Notes under the pieces: generated by a model
Seen by the model: the letters and a program-made list of their open reading frames with translations, nothing else
What the model was told of the DNA's origin: nothing
The model's database searches: none
Translations under genes and position numbers: made by a program
Source: Xanthomonas floridensis
Lineage (GTDB): Bacteria; Pseudomonadota; Gammaproteobacteria; Xanthomonadales; Xanthomonadaceae
NCBI RefSeq assembly: GCF_001642575.1
Contig: NZ_LXNG01000023.1
Location: 62,001 to 126,000, forward strand
Length of the DNA stretch: 64,000 nt
Direction: 5' to 3'
Shown: piece after piece, positions 31,485 to 39,661 of the stretch
Layout of the letters: each line of letters starts with the position of its first letter
Numbering within the stretch: the stretch's first letter is position 1

Positions 31485-32255
31485 ATGAGCATCCAGATCT
31501 TAGACCATGGCCGAGTTCGCGAAATCCGTCTGGCGCGCCCGCCGGTCAACGCGCTGGACAGCGCCCTGTGCCAGGCCCTGAGCGCTGCGGTGCAGCAGGC
31601 CGGCGATGAGGCCGACGGCATCGTGCTGTCTGGTAGCGAGCGGATCTTTTCCGGCGGCATGGATGTGCCGCAGCTGCTCGCGCATGGCACCGACCGTGCC
31701 GCACTGCTGGCCAGCTGGACGGCGTTCTTCCAGGCCGCGCAGGCGCTGGCAAACAGCCGCATACCGGTGGTGGCGGCGATCGGCGGGCATGCGCCGGCCG
31801 GCGGCTGCGTTTTGGCACTGTGCTGCGATTACCGGGTAATGGCGCGCAGTGCCGACACCGCAAAACCGTATGCGATCGGTTTGAACGAAGTGCAGGTCGG
31901 CCTGGCCGCACCGGAAGGCATCCAGCGGCTGTTGCGCCGCGTGGTCGGCGCGCACCGCGCCGAGCGCCTGTTGATCGCCGGGCAGCTATTGCCGGCCGAA
32001 CAGGCGGTACAGATCGGCCTGGTGGATGAGTTGGTCGATGGCGAGCTGGTCACCGCGCGCGCAGTGGCCTGGCTGCACGAACTGCAGCAGCTGCCGCGTC
32101 AACCGATGCTGGCCACGCGCGCGGTGGCACGCGCCGACCTGCGCGCGGCCCTGGCCCCGGAACTGATCCAGTTGGAGCGCTTCGTCGATGGCTGGTACGC
32201 GCCGGACGCCCAGGCTGCACTGCAAGGCCTGGTGGCGCGCCTGCACAAGGCCTGA
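31485..32255 (+). CDS. Enoyl-CoA hydratase/isomerase family protein
   Basis: A 256-residue crotonase-fold protein. The two oxyanion-hole segments are visible (SERIFSGGMDVPQL and GHAPAGGCVLALCCDYRVM). The segment IGLNEVQVGLAAPEGIQRLLRRVVG carries the Glu in the position used by delta3,delta2-enoyl-CoA isomerases, so an isomerase role in unsaturated fatty acid oxidation is more likely than a hydratase one. The start ATG has AGGAG upstream (CCAGGAGCCCCGC). It lies 70 bp before tesB on the same strand, but a good -10 box in the gap suggests tesB has its own promoter. Confidence 0.85.
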   Translation: MSIQILDHGRVREIRLARPPVNALDSALCQALSAAVQQAGDEADGIVLSGSERIFSGGMDVPQLLAHGTDRAALLASWTAFFQAAQALANSRIPVVAAIGGHAPAGGCVLALCCDYRVMARSADTAKPYAIGLNEVQVGLAAPEGIQRLLRRVVGAHRAERLLIAGQLLPAEQAVQIGLVDELVDGELVTARAVAWLHELQQLPRQPMLATRAVARADLRAALAPELIQLERFVDGWYAPDAQAALQGLVARLHKA

Positions 32256-32290
32256 GCCAGCCGCGGCACGGCGCCCCTCGGGCGGCCCGG

Positions 32291-32296
32291 TATAAT
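32291..32296 (+). promoter_or_regulatory. tesB: Probable -10 box of tesB
   Basis: An exact TATAAT hexamer lies 29 bp upstream of the tesB start codon, in otherwise very GC-rich DNA. No good -35 box is seen at the expected distance. Confidence 0.6.
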
Positions 32297-32324
32297 CGCT
32301 ATCCTTCACGCCCAGGCCAGCCTC

Positions 32325-33230
32325 TTGTCCGCCAATGCCGAACCCGTGGTCTCCGAACTGATCAGCCTGCTGTCGCTGGAGCGCCTGGAAGACAACCTGT
32401 TCCGCGGCCAGAGCCGCGACATCGGCACCAAGTACGTGTTCGGCGGCCAGGTATTGGGGCAGGCGCTGTCGGCGGCGCAGGCCACGGTGGAAAACGGCCG
32501 CCAGGCGCATTCGCTGCATGCCTATTTCCTGCGTGCCGGCAATATCGATCACCCCATCGTCTACGACGTCGATCGCACCCGTGATGGCGGCAGCTTTTCG
32601 GTACGGCGCGTCACTGCGATCCAGCACGGCAAGGTGATCTTCTTCTGCGCGGCCTCGTTCCAGGAGCGCGAAGACGGCGCCGAACATCAATCGGCAATGC
32701 CGGTGGTGCCGCCGCCGGAAGACATCGAACCGGCCGCCCCACTGGCACCGGATGTGTTGGCGAACCTGCCGGCCAAGGTGCAACGCTGGCTCTCGCGCGG
32801 CGGGCCGTTCGAGTTTCGTCATGTGTTTCCGCGCGACGAACTCAAGCCGCCCAAGCGCCCGCCATTCCAGCAGATGTGGCTGCGCCTGACCGACCCCATC
32901 GGCGACGACGTTGGCCTGCATCAGGCACTGCTGGCCTATGCCTCGGACTTCCAGTTACTGGGCACCTCGACGTTTCCGCACGGCATCAGTTATTACACGC
33001 CGAACGTGCAGATGGCCTCGCTGGATCATGCGCTGTGGTTCCATCGCCCGTTCCGCACTGACGACTGGCTGCTGTACTCGCTGGACAGCCCAACCGCGCA
33101 AGGCGCGCGTGGCCTGGCACGCGGGCAGTTCTTCACCCGCGACGGCGTATTGGTTGCCAGCACCACCCAGGAAGGCTTGATCCGTGTGGTACCCGACGGC
33201 AGCGCGAGCGCGGTGCCGGCCAAGGAGTAG
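32325..33230 (+). CDS. tesB: Acyl-CoA thioesterase II
   Basis: A 301-residue double-hotdog thioesterase; E. coli TesB has 286. The N-terminal hotdog has LEDNLFRGQSRDIGTKYVFGGQV, and the C-terminal one ends with the conserved DWLLYSLDSPTAQGARGLARGQFFTRDGVLVASTTQEGLIR, which includes the catalytic Asp, Gln and Thr. The start codon is TTG at 32325; the first in-frame alternative is a GTG seven codons later. TesB hydrolyses medium- and long-chain acyl-CoA in the cytoplasm. Confidence 0.94.
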   Translation: MSANAEPVVSELISLLSLERLEDNLFRGQSRDIGTKYVFGGQVLGQALSAAQATVENGRQAHSLHAYFLRAGNIDHPIVYDVDRTRDGGSFSVRRVTAIQHGKVIFFCAASFQEREDGAEHQSAMPVVPPPEDIEPAAPLAPDVLANLPAKVQRWLSRGGPFEFRHVFPRDELKPPKRPPFQQMWLRLTDPIGDDVGLHQALLAYASDFQLLGTSTFPHGISYYTPNVQMASLDHALWFHRPFRTDDWLLYSLDSPTAQGARGLARGQFFTRDGVLVASTTQEGLIRVVPDGSASAVPAKE

Positions 33231-33456
33231 CGCGCGGCGGCGTGGCCAGGATGCGTTGGTTGATCACCCCAGCGCCCTCCGGCCGCTGGTTGAGCGTGTC
33301 GCGACATTCCCTCGCACGCTGCAGAGGCTGCAAACTGGCATGCTCCCGTGCCGTGCGATGTCGCCACCGGACTGCAGCAACCGCATCCCGACACTTCATC
33401 TTGAACCGGTGCCTCAGCGGCGCCATCTGTTCCGGACCTAACGGCGTTTTTCCACC

Positions 33457-33960
33457 ATGCGCAAGATCTTCAGCAGTCAACGTATCGAAACCGCCGAGGG
33501 CGTCGCCAATCTGTTGCGCGATGCGGGAATCGAAATCCGCATCAGCAATGGCCGCTCCTACCAGAGCAAGCGCGGCGGCCAGTTCAGCTATCTGGAGCAA
33601 AGCAACGCGCAGGCGCAGCCCACCGTGTGGATCGTGCATGCCAACGACCAGCCGCGTGCGCGCGATCTGCTGCGCGACGCGCGCCTGCTCGACACCACCC
33701 GCCGCGACCTGCCGAACGTGGAGTACACCTTCCGCGACGGCGAGAACGGCTCCAGTGCCAGCGCACGCAGCTGGGCCTGGCGGATCCGCCTGGTCCTGTT
33801 GCTGGTCATCGGCGCCGTGGCCATGGTGGTGGTGATGCGTCATCGCAGTACGCCCGTGCCAGCGGCACAGACACCTCCCGCTGCATCGCAGCCCTCGCCG
33901 GATGCAACGCCACCGGCAGAAGACGACGAGGTGCGCGTGCGGATCCAGCCGGCGCGCTGA
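33457..33960 (+). CDS. Single-pass membrane protein with DUF2007-like N-terminus
   Basis: A 167-residue protein. Residues 1-75 (MRKIFSSQRIETAEGVANLLRDAGIEIRISNG and IVHANDQPRARDLLRDA) look like the small alpha/beta DUF2007-type domain, often described as putative signal-transducing. A transmembrane helix follows at about 107-126 (RLVLLLVIGAVAMVVVM), then a Pro/Ala-rich tail. Predicted topology is N-terminus in the cytoplasm and a short periplasmic tail. It is a stand-alone gene and the function is unknown. Confidence 0.72.
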   Translation: MRKIFSSQRIETAEGVANLLRDAGIEIRISNGRSYQSKRGGQFSYLEQSNAQAQPTVWIVHANDQPRARDLLRDARLLDTTRRDLPNVEYTFRDGENGSSASARSWAWRIRLVLLLVIGAVAMVVVMRHRSTPVPAAQTPPAASQPSPDATPPAEDDEVRVRIQPAR

Positions 33961-34544
33961 GCCAGGCCAGGGAGGCCATCTACAGCCGTTGAACCGAGAC
34001 GGTTCGCCTGGGACTCGGTTGCAGCGCAAAGGCGCCAGGCTTCGAACCGCTGCCACGCCATGGCTGTCGAGGCGCAGAGCCTGCTCCGGGGTAGCACATC
34101 GGCCTGTCACGCCGCTTCACAGCGGCTGACAGCACCTAGCCGCCGGATGTGGACGGCGCGCCCGGAACCAGAGTGTCTACGTGCTGTCTGTCGATGCCGA
34201 GCATCGTCCGCGCCCGCCTGACGGCTGCGCGGGTGTTCATCAGCTGCTCTTGGTGCAGCGGGTCTGAGTCACGCCTGACCGCAACGCATCCAACAGAGCA
34301 TGCGCGCAGCGTTGTTTCGGGCCCGGACAGAAGACGCGTTTGCTGCTGGCCGCTTGCGGCTGGCATAGCACCTGCCTGCTGCTGCGCATGCCGCCCGCCC
34401 TTTAGGCAACCCGCTCAGCCCGAAGGCGAGCGGGCAAGCTGCCTCGGCAGTCGTCGTGCAGCGACTTTTCAAAAGCCTGCAACTGGGTCTGTCACATCTG
34501 CTGCCGCCATGCGTCATGCTGGCAACAGGACAAGGACTGCGCCG
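33961..34544. other. Spacer before the ECF sigma gene
   Basis: This 584-bp region has several short overlapping frames, none with a good start, recognisable motif or codon bias clearly above shadow level. It presumably holds the ECF sigma gene promoter; no ECF-type -35 element could be named confidently. Confidence 0.5.
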
Positions 34545-35738
34545 ATGAACGCCGACACGCTGGATCTGATGCTGCAACGCGAGCTGCCTCACGCCGCATC
34601 CGGCTGTCAGCAGGCATACGGACGGATCGTGATGGCCTGCCAGAACACGGTCACCGCCATCGCACTGGCCATTACGCGCGATATCGCCGCCAGCGAGGAC
34701 ATCGCGCAGGAAGCCTTCCTGCGCGCCTGGCAGCGCCTGGCGCAGCTGCATCAGCCCGCCAGCTTCCTGCCGTGGCTACGCCAGATCACCCGCAATCTGG
34801 CGCGTGACTGGCTGCGCACCAACCGCCACCGCGCGCTCAGCGGGCAAGCCGCCGAACTGGCGATCGCCATGGCCTCCGATCCGGCGCCCTCGCCCACCGA
34901 CCATCTGTTGCAGGCCGAGGAAGAGATCGCCGCATTCGACATCATTTCCGCGCTACCGGAAGAAAGTCGCGAGACGCTGCTGCTGTATTACCGCGAAGGC
35001 CAGAGCTCGCAACAGGTTGCGTCGCTGCTGGGCCTGAGCGATGCGGCGGTGCGCAAGCGGCTGTCGCGCGCACGTGCCAGCGTGCGCAGCGAGTTACTCC
35101 GCAGATTCGGCGAATTCGCACGCAGCAGTGCACCCAGCGTTGCCTTTGCCACGGCGGTGACCTCGGCAACCTTGCTGGCAGCACCAGGCACCGCAAGCGC
35201 GGCGATCGTACTCGGCAGCCTCGGTGGTGCAGGCAAGTTGGGGGCCGGCGGATTGACCGGTTCGGCACTCGGCGGAGGTGGGGCCGCTGGTGCGCTGAGC
35301 CTCTGGCTCGGCATGCCGGCGCTGTTCGCCGCCGGTGCCGTGCTGGTTGCCGGATTCGGCACGTACTGGTCGTGCTGGTATCTGTTGCGCTTTACGCAGA
35401 CCGCCGCTGAGGCAGCCGCGGTTCGTCGCTTCATGCACAGCACCACGCTGACCTCGGTGCTGGTGGTCGGCAGCACGCTCCTGCTGAAACAGCTGGATGC
35501 CGGCGCGTGGGCATCGCTGCTGATGCTCTGCACCGGTATGGCGGTGCTCAGCTACCAGTCCATCCGGGTGCTACCACGCGTCATGCGCCCTATGCTGGAA
35601 CGCGATGCACGCAGACGCGGCGCCACGCACGCACCGCTGCTGTACCGCTGCATGTTCAGTCCGGGCGCAGTGCTGGCAAGCGTGGCAGCGGTCATGCTGC
35701 CTATCGTGCGTCACTACATGCAACTGGGAATGCTTTAA
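34545..35738 (+). CDS. ECF-type RNA polymerase sigma factor fused to a C-terminal membrane domain
   Basis: A 397-residue protein from the ATG at 34545 (AAGGA upstream). Residues 15-90 are sigma region 2 (ITRDIAASEDIAQEAFLRAW, FLPWLRQITRNLARDWLR) and residues 125-180 are region 4 (ALPEESRETLLLYYREGQSSQQVASLLGLSDAAVRKRLSRAR). After residue ~190 comes a Gly/Ala-rich segment with about five hydrophobic helices. Ordinary ECF factors end near residue 190, so the second half is an added membrane module, which may hold or release the sigma part as a built-in anti-sigma. No separate anti-sigma gene is adjacent. Targets cannot be deduced. Confidence 0.85.
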   Translation: MNADTLDLMLQRELPHAASGCQQAYGRIVMACQNTVTAIALAITRDIAASEDIAQEAFLRAWQRLAQLHQPASFLPWLRQITRNLARDWLRTNRHRALSGQAAELAIAMASDPAPSPTDHLLQAEEEIAAFDIISALPEESRETLLLYYREGQSSQQVASLLGLSDAAVRKRLSRARASVRSELLRRFGEFARSSAPSVAFATAVTSATLLAAPGTASAAIVLGSLGGAGKLGAGGLTGSALGGGGAAGALSLWLGMPALFAAGAVLVAGFGTYWSCWYLLRFTQTAAEAAAVRRFMHSTTLTSVLVVGSTLLLKQLDAGAWASLLMLCTGMAVLSYQSIRVLPRVMRPMLERDARRRGATHAPLLYRCMFSPGAVLASVAAVMLPIVRHYMQLGML

Positions 35739-35788
35739 AGCCGGCGTGGCGTCACTGCTGCACCGCCCATGACAGACCCTTGCGAGCA

Positions 35789-35821
35789 ACAAAACGGCCC
35801 CCTGCTTGCGCAGGAGGCCGT
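35789..35821 (-). terminator. Terminator of the EF-hand gene
   Basis: Arms 35794-35805 and 35810-35821 pair over 12 bp with one mismatch around a 4-nt loop; on the minus strand TTTT follows. It lies about 120 bp past the EF-hand gene stop and 56 bp past the convergent sigma gene. Confidence 0.65.
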
Positions 35822-35939
35822 CGGTCGATCGGCGCCTTGTTACGTGTTGCTGACTACCACTAGCACTTGCGTGGAGCGTGGTGCACGGCGAGCGCATGCC
35901 CTCGCCGTGCCCTTCCGACGGGGCATGCGCGCCCCTCGA

Positions 35940-36530
35940 TCAGTTACCGGCAGCTGGCCTGGGCGGCATCGGATGCTTGCCGTGGTCACTGCGCTCGCCC
36001 GGACCACGCGGGTCGTGCTCGTTGCGCAGCTTCGATGCCGCATCGAACTCGGCCTTGCTCAGCTTGCCGTCCTTGTCGGTATCGGCCTTGGCAAACCACG
36101 CATCGCGATGCTGCTGCATGCGCAACTCACGGTCGGCACGATCGATAAAGCCATCCTTGTTGACGTCCATCTGGTCGAAGCGTGCAGCGAATTTCGGATC
36201 GGCCTTGGCCTCCTCGCGGCTGATGCGCCCGTCCTTGTTGGTGTCGAATTTGGCCAGCCACTCGCCGCGACCTTCGCGGCCCGGGCCACGATGGCGCGGA
36301 CGCTCATCGCGCGAGAGCTTGCCATCCTTGTTGGTGTCCAGCGTATCGAACTGCGCAGCCAGCTTCGGGTTGGCGGCCGCTTCGCTGCGGTCGATCACGC
36401 CATCGCCGTTGCTGTCGAGCTTGGCGGGACGCGGCGCATCGCCGGATGCCGGCGGGGTGGCGGCAACGACTGCGCCGGTGGACAGCGCGGCCAGCATGGC
36501 CAGGGCAAGAAAGGGTTTGCGGGACGTCAT
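35940..36530 (-). CDS. Exported protein with five EF-hand calcium-binding loops
   Basis: A 196-residue protein from the ATG at 36530 (GGAG upstream) with a signal peptide ending near residue 24 (GAVVAATPPA). Five canonical EF-hand loops follow in order: DSNGDGVIDRSE, DTNKDGKLSRDE, DTNKDGRISREE, DVNKDGFIDRAD and DTDKDGKLSKAE. All keep the Asp/Asn ligands and the closing Glu or Asp. The spacing is irregular, with a basic stretch (RPRHRGPGREGRG) between loops 2 and 3. It is expected to be periplasmic or secreted and to bind calcium, perhaps as buffer or sensor. It is divergent from bpt. Confidence 0.88.
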   Translation of the reverse strand: MTSRKPFLALAMLAALSTGAVVAATPPASGDAPRPAKLDSNGDGVIDRSEAAANPKLAAQFDTLDTNKDGKLSRDERPRHRGPGREGRGEWLAKFDTNKDGRISREEAKADPKFAARFDQMDVNKDGFIDRADRELRMQQHRDAWFAKADTDKDGKLSKAEFDAASKLRNEHDPRGPGERSDHGKHPMPPRPAAGN

Positions 36531-36729
36531 GAGAAACTCCTGATCTGTGGGAACCACACGCGGCACCTGCATGGGCCGCATCGCGTGGGTGGCGCATCCG
36601 GATCCGCCGTGCGCTGCCACCAACATCCACATCAACGAGCCGCCGGCGCATGCGTTGACGCGCGCACGGGCCGTATTCATCCGGCGGACAGTCGCCGCTG
36701 TTGCGACGCGCAGGCGCTATCCTGCGCGC

Positions 36730-37485
36730 ATGGCCATCCACGCCGACACCCACGACGACCTGCGCCTGTTCCAGACCGGCGAGCATCCCTGTGGCTACTG
36801 GTCGGACCGCCAGGCGCGCGACCTGGTACTGGATCCACACGACCCGCGCCTGGGAACGATCTATCCGCAGGCCCTGGCGTGGGGATTCCGCCGCTCCGGC
36901 GATCTGGTCTACCGCCCGCATTGCGAACGCTGCCGCGCCTGCGTGCCGGTACGCATCGCAGTGGACGCGTTTCATCCCGATCGCAGCCAACGCCGTTGCC
37001 TGGCGCGTAACCAGGACCTGGTGGTGCGCGTGGTCGCCGCCGAACGCACCGACGAGCAACTTGCGCTGTACCGTCGCTATCTCAAGCACCGGCATCCCGG
37101 CGGCGGCATGGACGAGCATGGCGCTACCGAGTTCGACCAGTTCCTGATCGGCGGCTGGTCTCACGGGCGCTTTCTGGAAATCCGCCAGGCACCTGTCGCG
37201 CACGGCCCGGGGGACTTGCTCGCCGTGGCGGTCACCGATGTCACCGAACATGCATTGTCGGCCGTATACACGTTCTATGCGCCCGAGGCGGCTGCACGCA
37301 GCCTGGGGACCTTCGCGATCCTGCAGCAGATCCAATGGGCACGGCGCGAGCGACGGGCGCATGTCTATCTGGGCTACTGGATCGATGGCCACGCCAAGAT
37401 GAACTACAAGCGCCGCTTCAACGCACTGGAGGCCTACGATGGCCGCCACTGGCGTGGACTGCCCGCCAGCGCGCCAGCCCCGTGA
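36730..37485 (+). CDS. bpt: Aspartate/glutamate leucyltransferase (N-end rule)
   Basis: A 251-residue protein from the ATG at 36730. It shows the family's N-terminal Cys-containing region ([18 protein letters not shown]), the [12 protein letters not shown] Cys cluster and the C-terminal transferase core with YIGYW-type segment ([27 protein letters not shown]). Bpt transfers Leu from Leu-tRNA to N-terminal Asp or Glu, which marks proteins for ClpS/ClpAP breakdown. The length fits the ATE/Bpt family (about 235-255). It stands 52 bp before the next plus-strand gene. Confidence 0.94.
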   Translation: MAIHADTHDDLRLFQTGEHPCGYWSDRQARDLVLDPHDPRLGTIYPQALAWGFRRSGDLVYRPHCERCRACVPVRIAVDAFHPDRSQRRCLARNQDLVVRVVAAERTDEQLALYRRYLKHRHPGGGMDEHGATEFDQFLIGGWSHGRFLEIRQAPVAHGPGDLLAVAVTDVTEHALSAVYTFYAPEAAARSLGTFAILQQIQWARRERRAHVYLGYWIDGHAKMNYKRRFNALEAYDGRHWRGLPASAPAP

Positions 37486-37537
37486 GCTGCCAAACGGCGA
37501 CAACGGCCTGTCGCATCGGCCATGCGAGAATTCCGCG

Positions 37538-38770
37538 ATGATCAAACCTCTCCTGCTGCTCGCGCTCACCGCGCTGTGCACCGCCTGCACCCATCGCATG
37601 CCGCCCACCACCACCGCATCCGACCCCTCGCCTGCCAAGCCTGTTGCAGCGCCACTGCGCATCGCCACCTACAACACCTCGCTGTATTCCGACGAAGCGG
37701 GCGGCTTGATAGCCGAACTGCAGGGCGACAGCGCGCATGCGCGCAAGATCGCCGCGGTGCTGCAGCGCGTGCGCCCGGATCTGGTGCTGCTCAACGAATT
37801 CGATTTCGATCCGGGCCACCGCGCCGCCGATCTGTTCCAGCAGCGCTACCTGCAGGTGGCACAGCCGGGGGGCGGCGAGCCGCTGCGTTATCCGTATCGG
37901 TATCTGGCGCCGGTCAACACTGGCGTTCCGAGCGGGCTGGATCTGGACAACAGCGGCAGTGTCGGCGCCAATGGCCGCAACCGCGGCAACGATGCCTGGG
38001 GCTTTGGCCTGCATCCAGGCCAGTACGGCATGCTGGTCCTGTCGCGGTATCCGATCGATGCGCAGGCCGTGCGCAGTTTCCAGCTGCTGAAGTGGAGCAC
38101 GCTGCCGGGCGCACTGCGGCCGATCGATCCGACCACGCGAACCTCGTTTTATAGCGACGCGGTCTGGGCGCAGCTGCGGCTGTCGTCCAAGTCGCACTGG
38201 GACGTGCCGGTGCGCACGCCGTTGGGCGTGGTGCACGCACTGGTGTCGCACCCCACCCCACCGGTGTTCGATGGCGCGGAAAAACGCAACGCCGCCCGCA
38301 ACCACGACGAGCTCGCGCTATGGCGTGCGTACCTCGACAACGCGGCCGACAGCAAACGCTGGTTGTGCGATGACAAGGGAATCTGCGGCGGCCTGGCGGC
38401 CGATGCGCACTTTGTGATCCTGGGCGATCTGAACAACGACCCGATCGATGGCGCCGGCCGCCACGAAGCGATCAGCGCATTGATCCATCATCCGCGCGTG
38501 CTGCAATACCCCACCCCGCGCAGCGACGGCGGCCCGGAAAAGACCGCCGAATACGCCGCGCAAGGCCTCGTGCACACCGGCGACCCGCACCAGGTCACCG
38601 GCGACTTCGGCCCGCAGGCCGGCACCATGCGCCTGGACTACGTGCTGCCATCGCACCGGTTCACCCTGATCGGCAGCGGCATCTTCTGGCCGGCCAGCAC
38701 CGTCCCGGAGGCAGCGATTGCCGATGGCAGCGACCATCATGCGGTGTGGGTGAATGTAGCCGTTAAGTAA
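37538..38770 (+). CDS. Endonuclease/exonuclease/phosphatase-fold lipoprotein
   Basis: A 410-residue protein from the ATG at 37538. The signal peptide carries a lipobox (LCTAC), so it is a membrane-anchored lipoprotein. The EEP fold motifs are present: RIATYNTSLYS at the start, LLNEFDF (metal Glu), LGDLNNDPID (catalytic Asp/Asn) and SDHHAVW (catalytic His) at the end. Members include nucleases, sphingomyelinases and phosphatases; exported versions in proteobacteria are often alkaline-phosphatase-like or DNases, and the substrate is not known here. It follows bpt by 52 bp. Confidence 0.87.
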   Translation: MIKPLLLLALTALCTACTHRMPPTTTASDPSPAKPVAAPLRIATYNTSLYSDEAGGLIAELQGDSAHARKIAAVLQRVRPDLVLLNEFDFDPGHRAADLFQQRYLQVAQPGGGEPLRYPYRYLAPVNTGVPSGLDLDNSGSVGANGRNRGNDAWGFGLHPGQYGMLVLSRYPIDAQAVRSFQLLKWSTLPGALRPIDPTTRTSFYSDAVWAQLRLSSKSHWDVPVRTPLGVVHALVSHPTPPVFDGAEKRNAARNHDELALWRAYLDNAADSKRWLCDDKGICGGLAADAHFVILGDLNNDPIDGAGRHEAISALIHHPRVLQYPTPRSDGGPEKTAEYAAQGLVHTGDPHQVTGDFGPQAGTMRLDYVLPSHRFTLIGSGIFWPASTVPEAAIADGSDHHAVWVNVAVK

Positions 38771-38950
38771 GCGGCCAATAGTCAGTTATCGGCGGATAAG
38801 CTTATGGTGGCCCGCCGACGATAGCTCAACGTTCTCGCTGTCTGATAGCAAGAAAGTGGTGGATTGATGGTGTACCGCCCGCAAACCAGCAGCAACAATG
38901 CTTTTTCAGCTGGTATAGATGCCGGAGTCGATTGATAAGGGACCGGTAGG

Positions 38951-38966
38951 GCCGGACTAGTCCGGC
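38951..38966. promoter_or_regulatory. 16-bp perfect palindrome upstream of the lipoprotein gene
   Basis: GCCGGACT is followed directly by its exact complement. It lies 55 bp upstream of the lipoprotein start at 39021, a promoter-proximal position. No T run follows, so it is not a typical terminator. Confidence 0.35.
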
Positions 38967-39020
38967 TTCATCCCGTGGGCTTACACTCCGATGCAGCCCC
39001 AGTAATGCAAGGAAATGCGG

Positions 39021-39635
39021 ATGAGACCAAATCTGAAGGATCTGCGTTTGATCTTCCGAGGCTTATGGCTATCAATCGTCATCGCCCCGATGCTGTCTGC
39101 CTGTAGCGCAAGCGCACCACCGCCTACCGATAAAAAAGAGCTCTTTCTTAGCCAACCATTCCGGGTTGATGGTGCTGACGAACATGTGCGCTTTGAATTC
39201 GAAGCAACGCCGGATAACGTGAATTTTACCCAATCTTACATTGTAGGATTAACCCTGAGTCGCAAAGGCCAATTCGACCCGGTCATCACGTTAAATCACG
39301 GTGAACCTCCATTGCGGTATGCGCTCAAGGTCGATGCATGCAAGTGGACCGGAGACAAGTGCCTCAAAATAAAAACAGAGGACGCCTTTCAAGAATACAT
39401 GAGGAAAGAACCAAGCAGAAGAAAATTCTTTGAATGGAGAAAAGGAAAAGATGATATTAAATATATCGACATTGGTGCCCACACTTCAGAATTAAGCGAA
39501 TGGGTGGTCTGCAGGCTACCCCTAGAAAGCTACGGCCGTTATCGCATTGATATTTCAGCGCAGCCAGGCAATCCAGAGTTGAAAGACCCTACCGCGCAAA
39601 TTTCGATCCAGAAGAGATGGACATCCTCCAAGTAA
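39021..39635 (+). CDS. Periplasmic lipoprotein, probable immunity partner of the adjacent X-T4SS effector remnant
   Basis: A 204-residue protein from the ATG at 39021, which has AAGGA seven bases upstream; an ATG two codons earlier is too close to that site. The signal peptide ends in a lipobox (LSAC, Cys about residue 28). The mature part is beta-rich (PFRVDGADEHVRFEFEA, IVGLTLSRKGQ, YGRYRIDISAQPGNPEL) and looks like the DUF5625-type lipoproteins, though I could not verify this. The base composition is clearly more AT-rich than the flanking genes. It lies 26 bp before a frameshifted XVIPCD effector. In Xanthomonas such effectors are encoded with periplasmic lipoprotein immunity proteins, so that role is inferred. 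Confidence 0.7.
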   Translation: MRPNLKDLRLIFRGLWLSIVIAPMLSACSASAPPPTDKKELFLSQPFRVDGADEHVRFEFEATPDNVNFTQSYIVGLTLSRKGQFDPVITLNHGEPPLRYALKVDACKWTGDKCLKIKTEDAFQEYMRKEPSRRKFFEWRKGKDDIKYIDIGAHTSELSEWVVCRLPLESYGRYRIDISAQPGNPELKDPTAQISIQKRWTSSK

Positions 39636-39661
39636 TCTCAATATCTCGCATGGAGCAAAAG

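Noticed and set aside
34136-34366. 76-codon minus-strand frame upstream of the ECF sigma gene
   Set aside because: No start signal, no motifs, and several equally long overlapping frames exist there.
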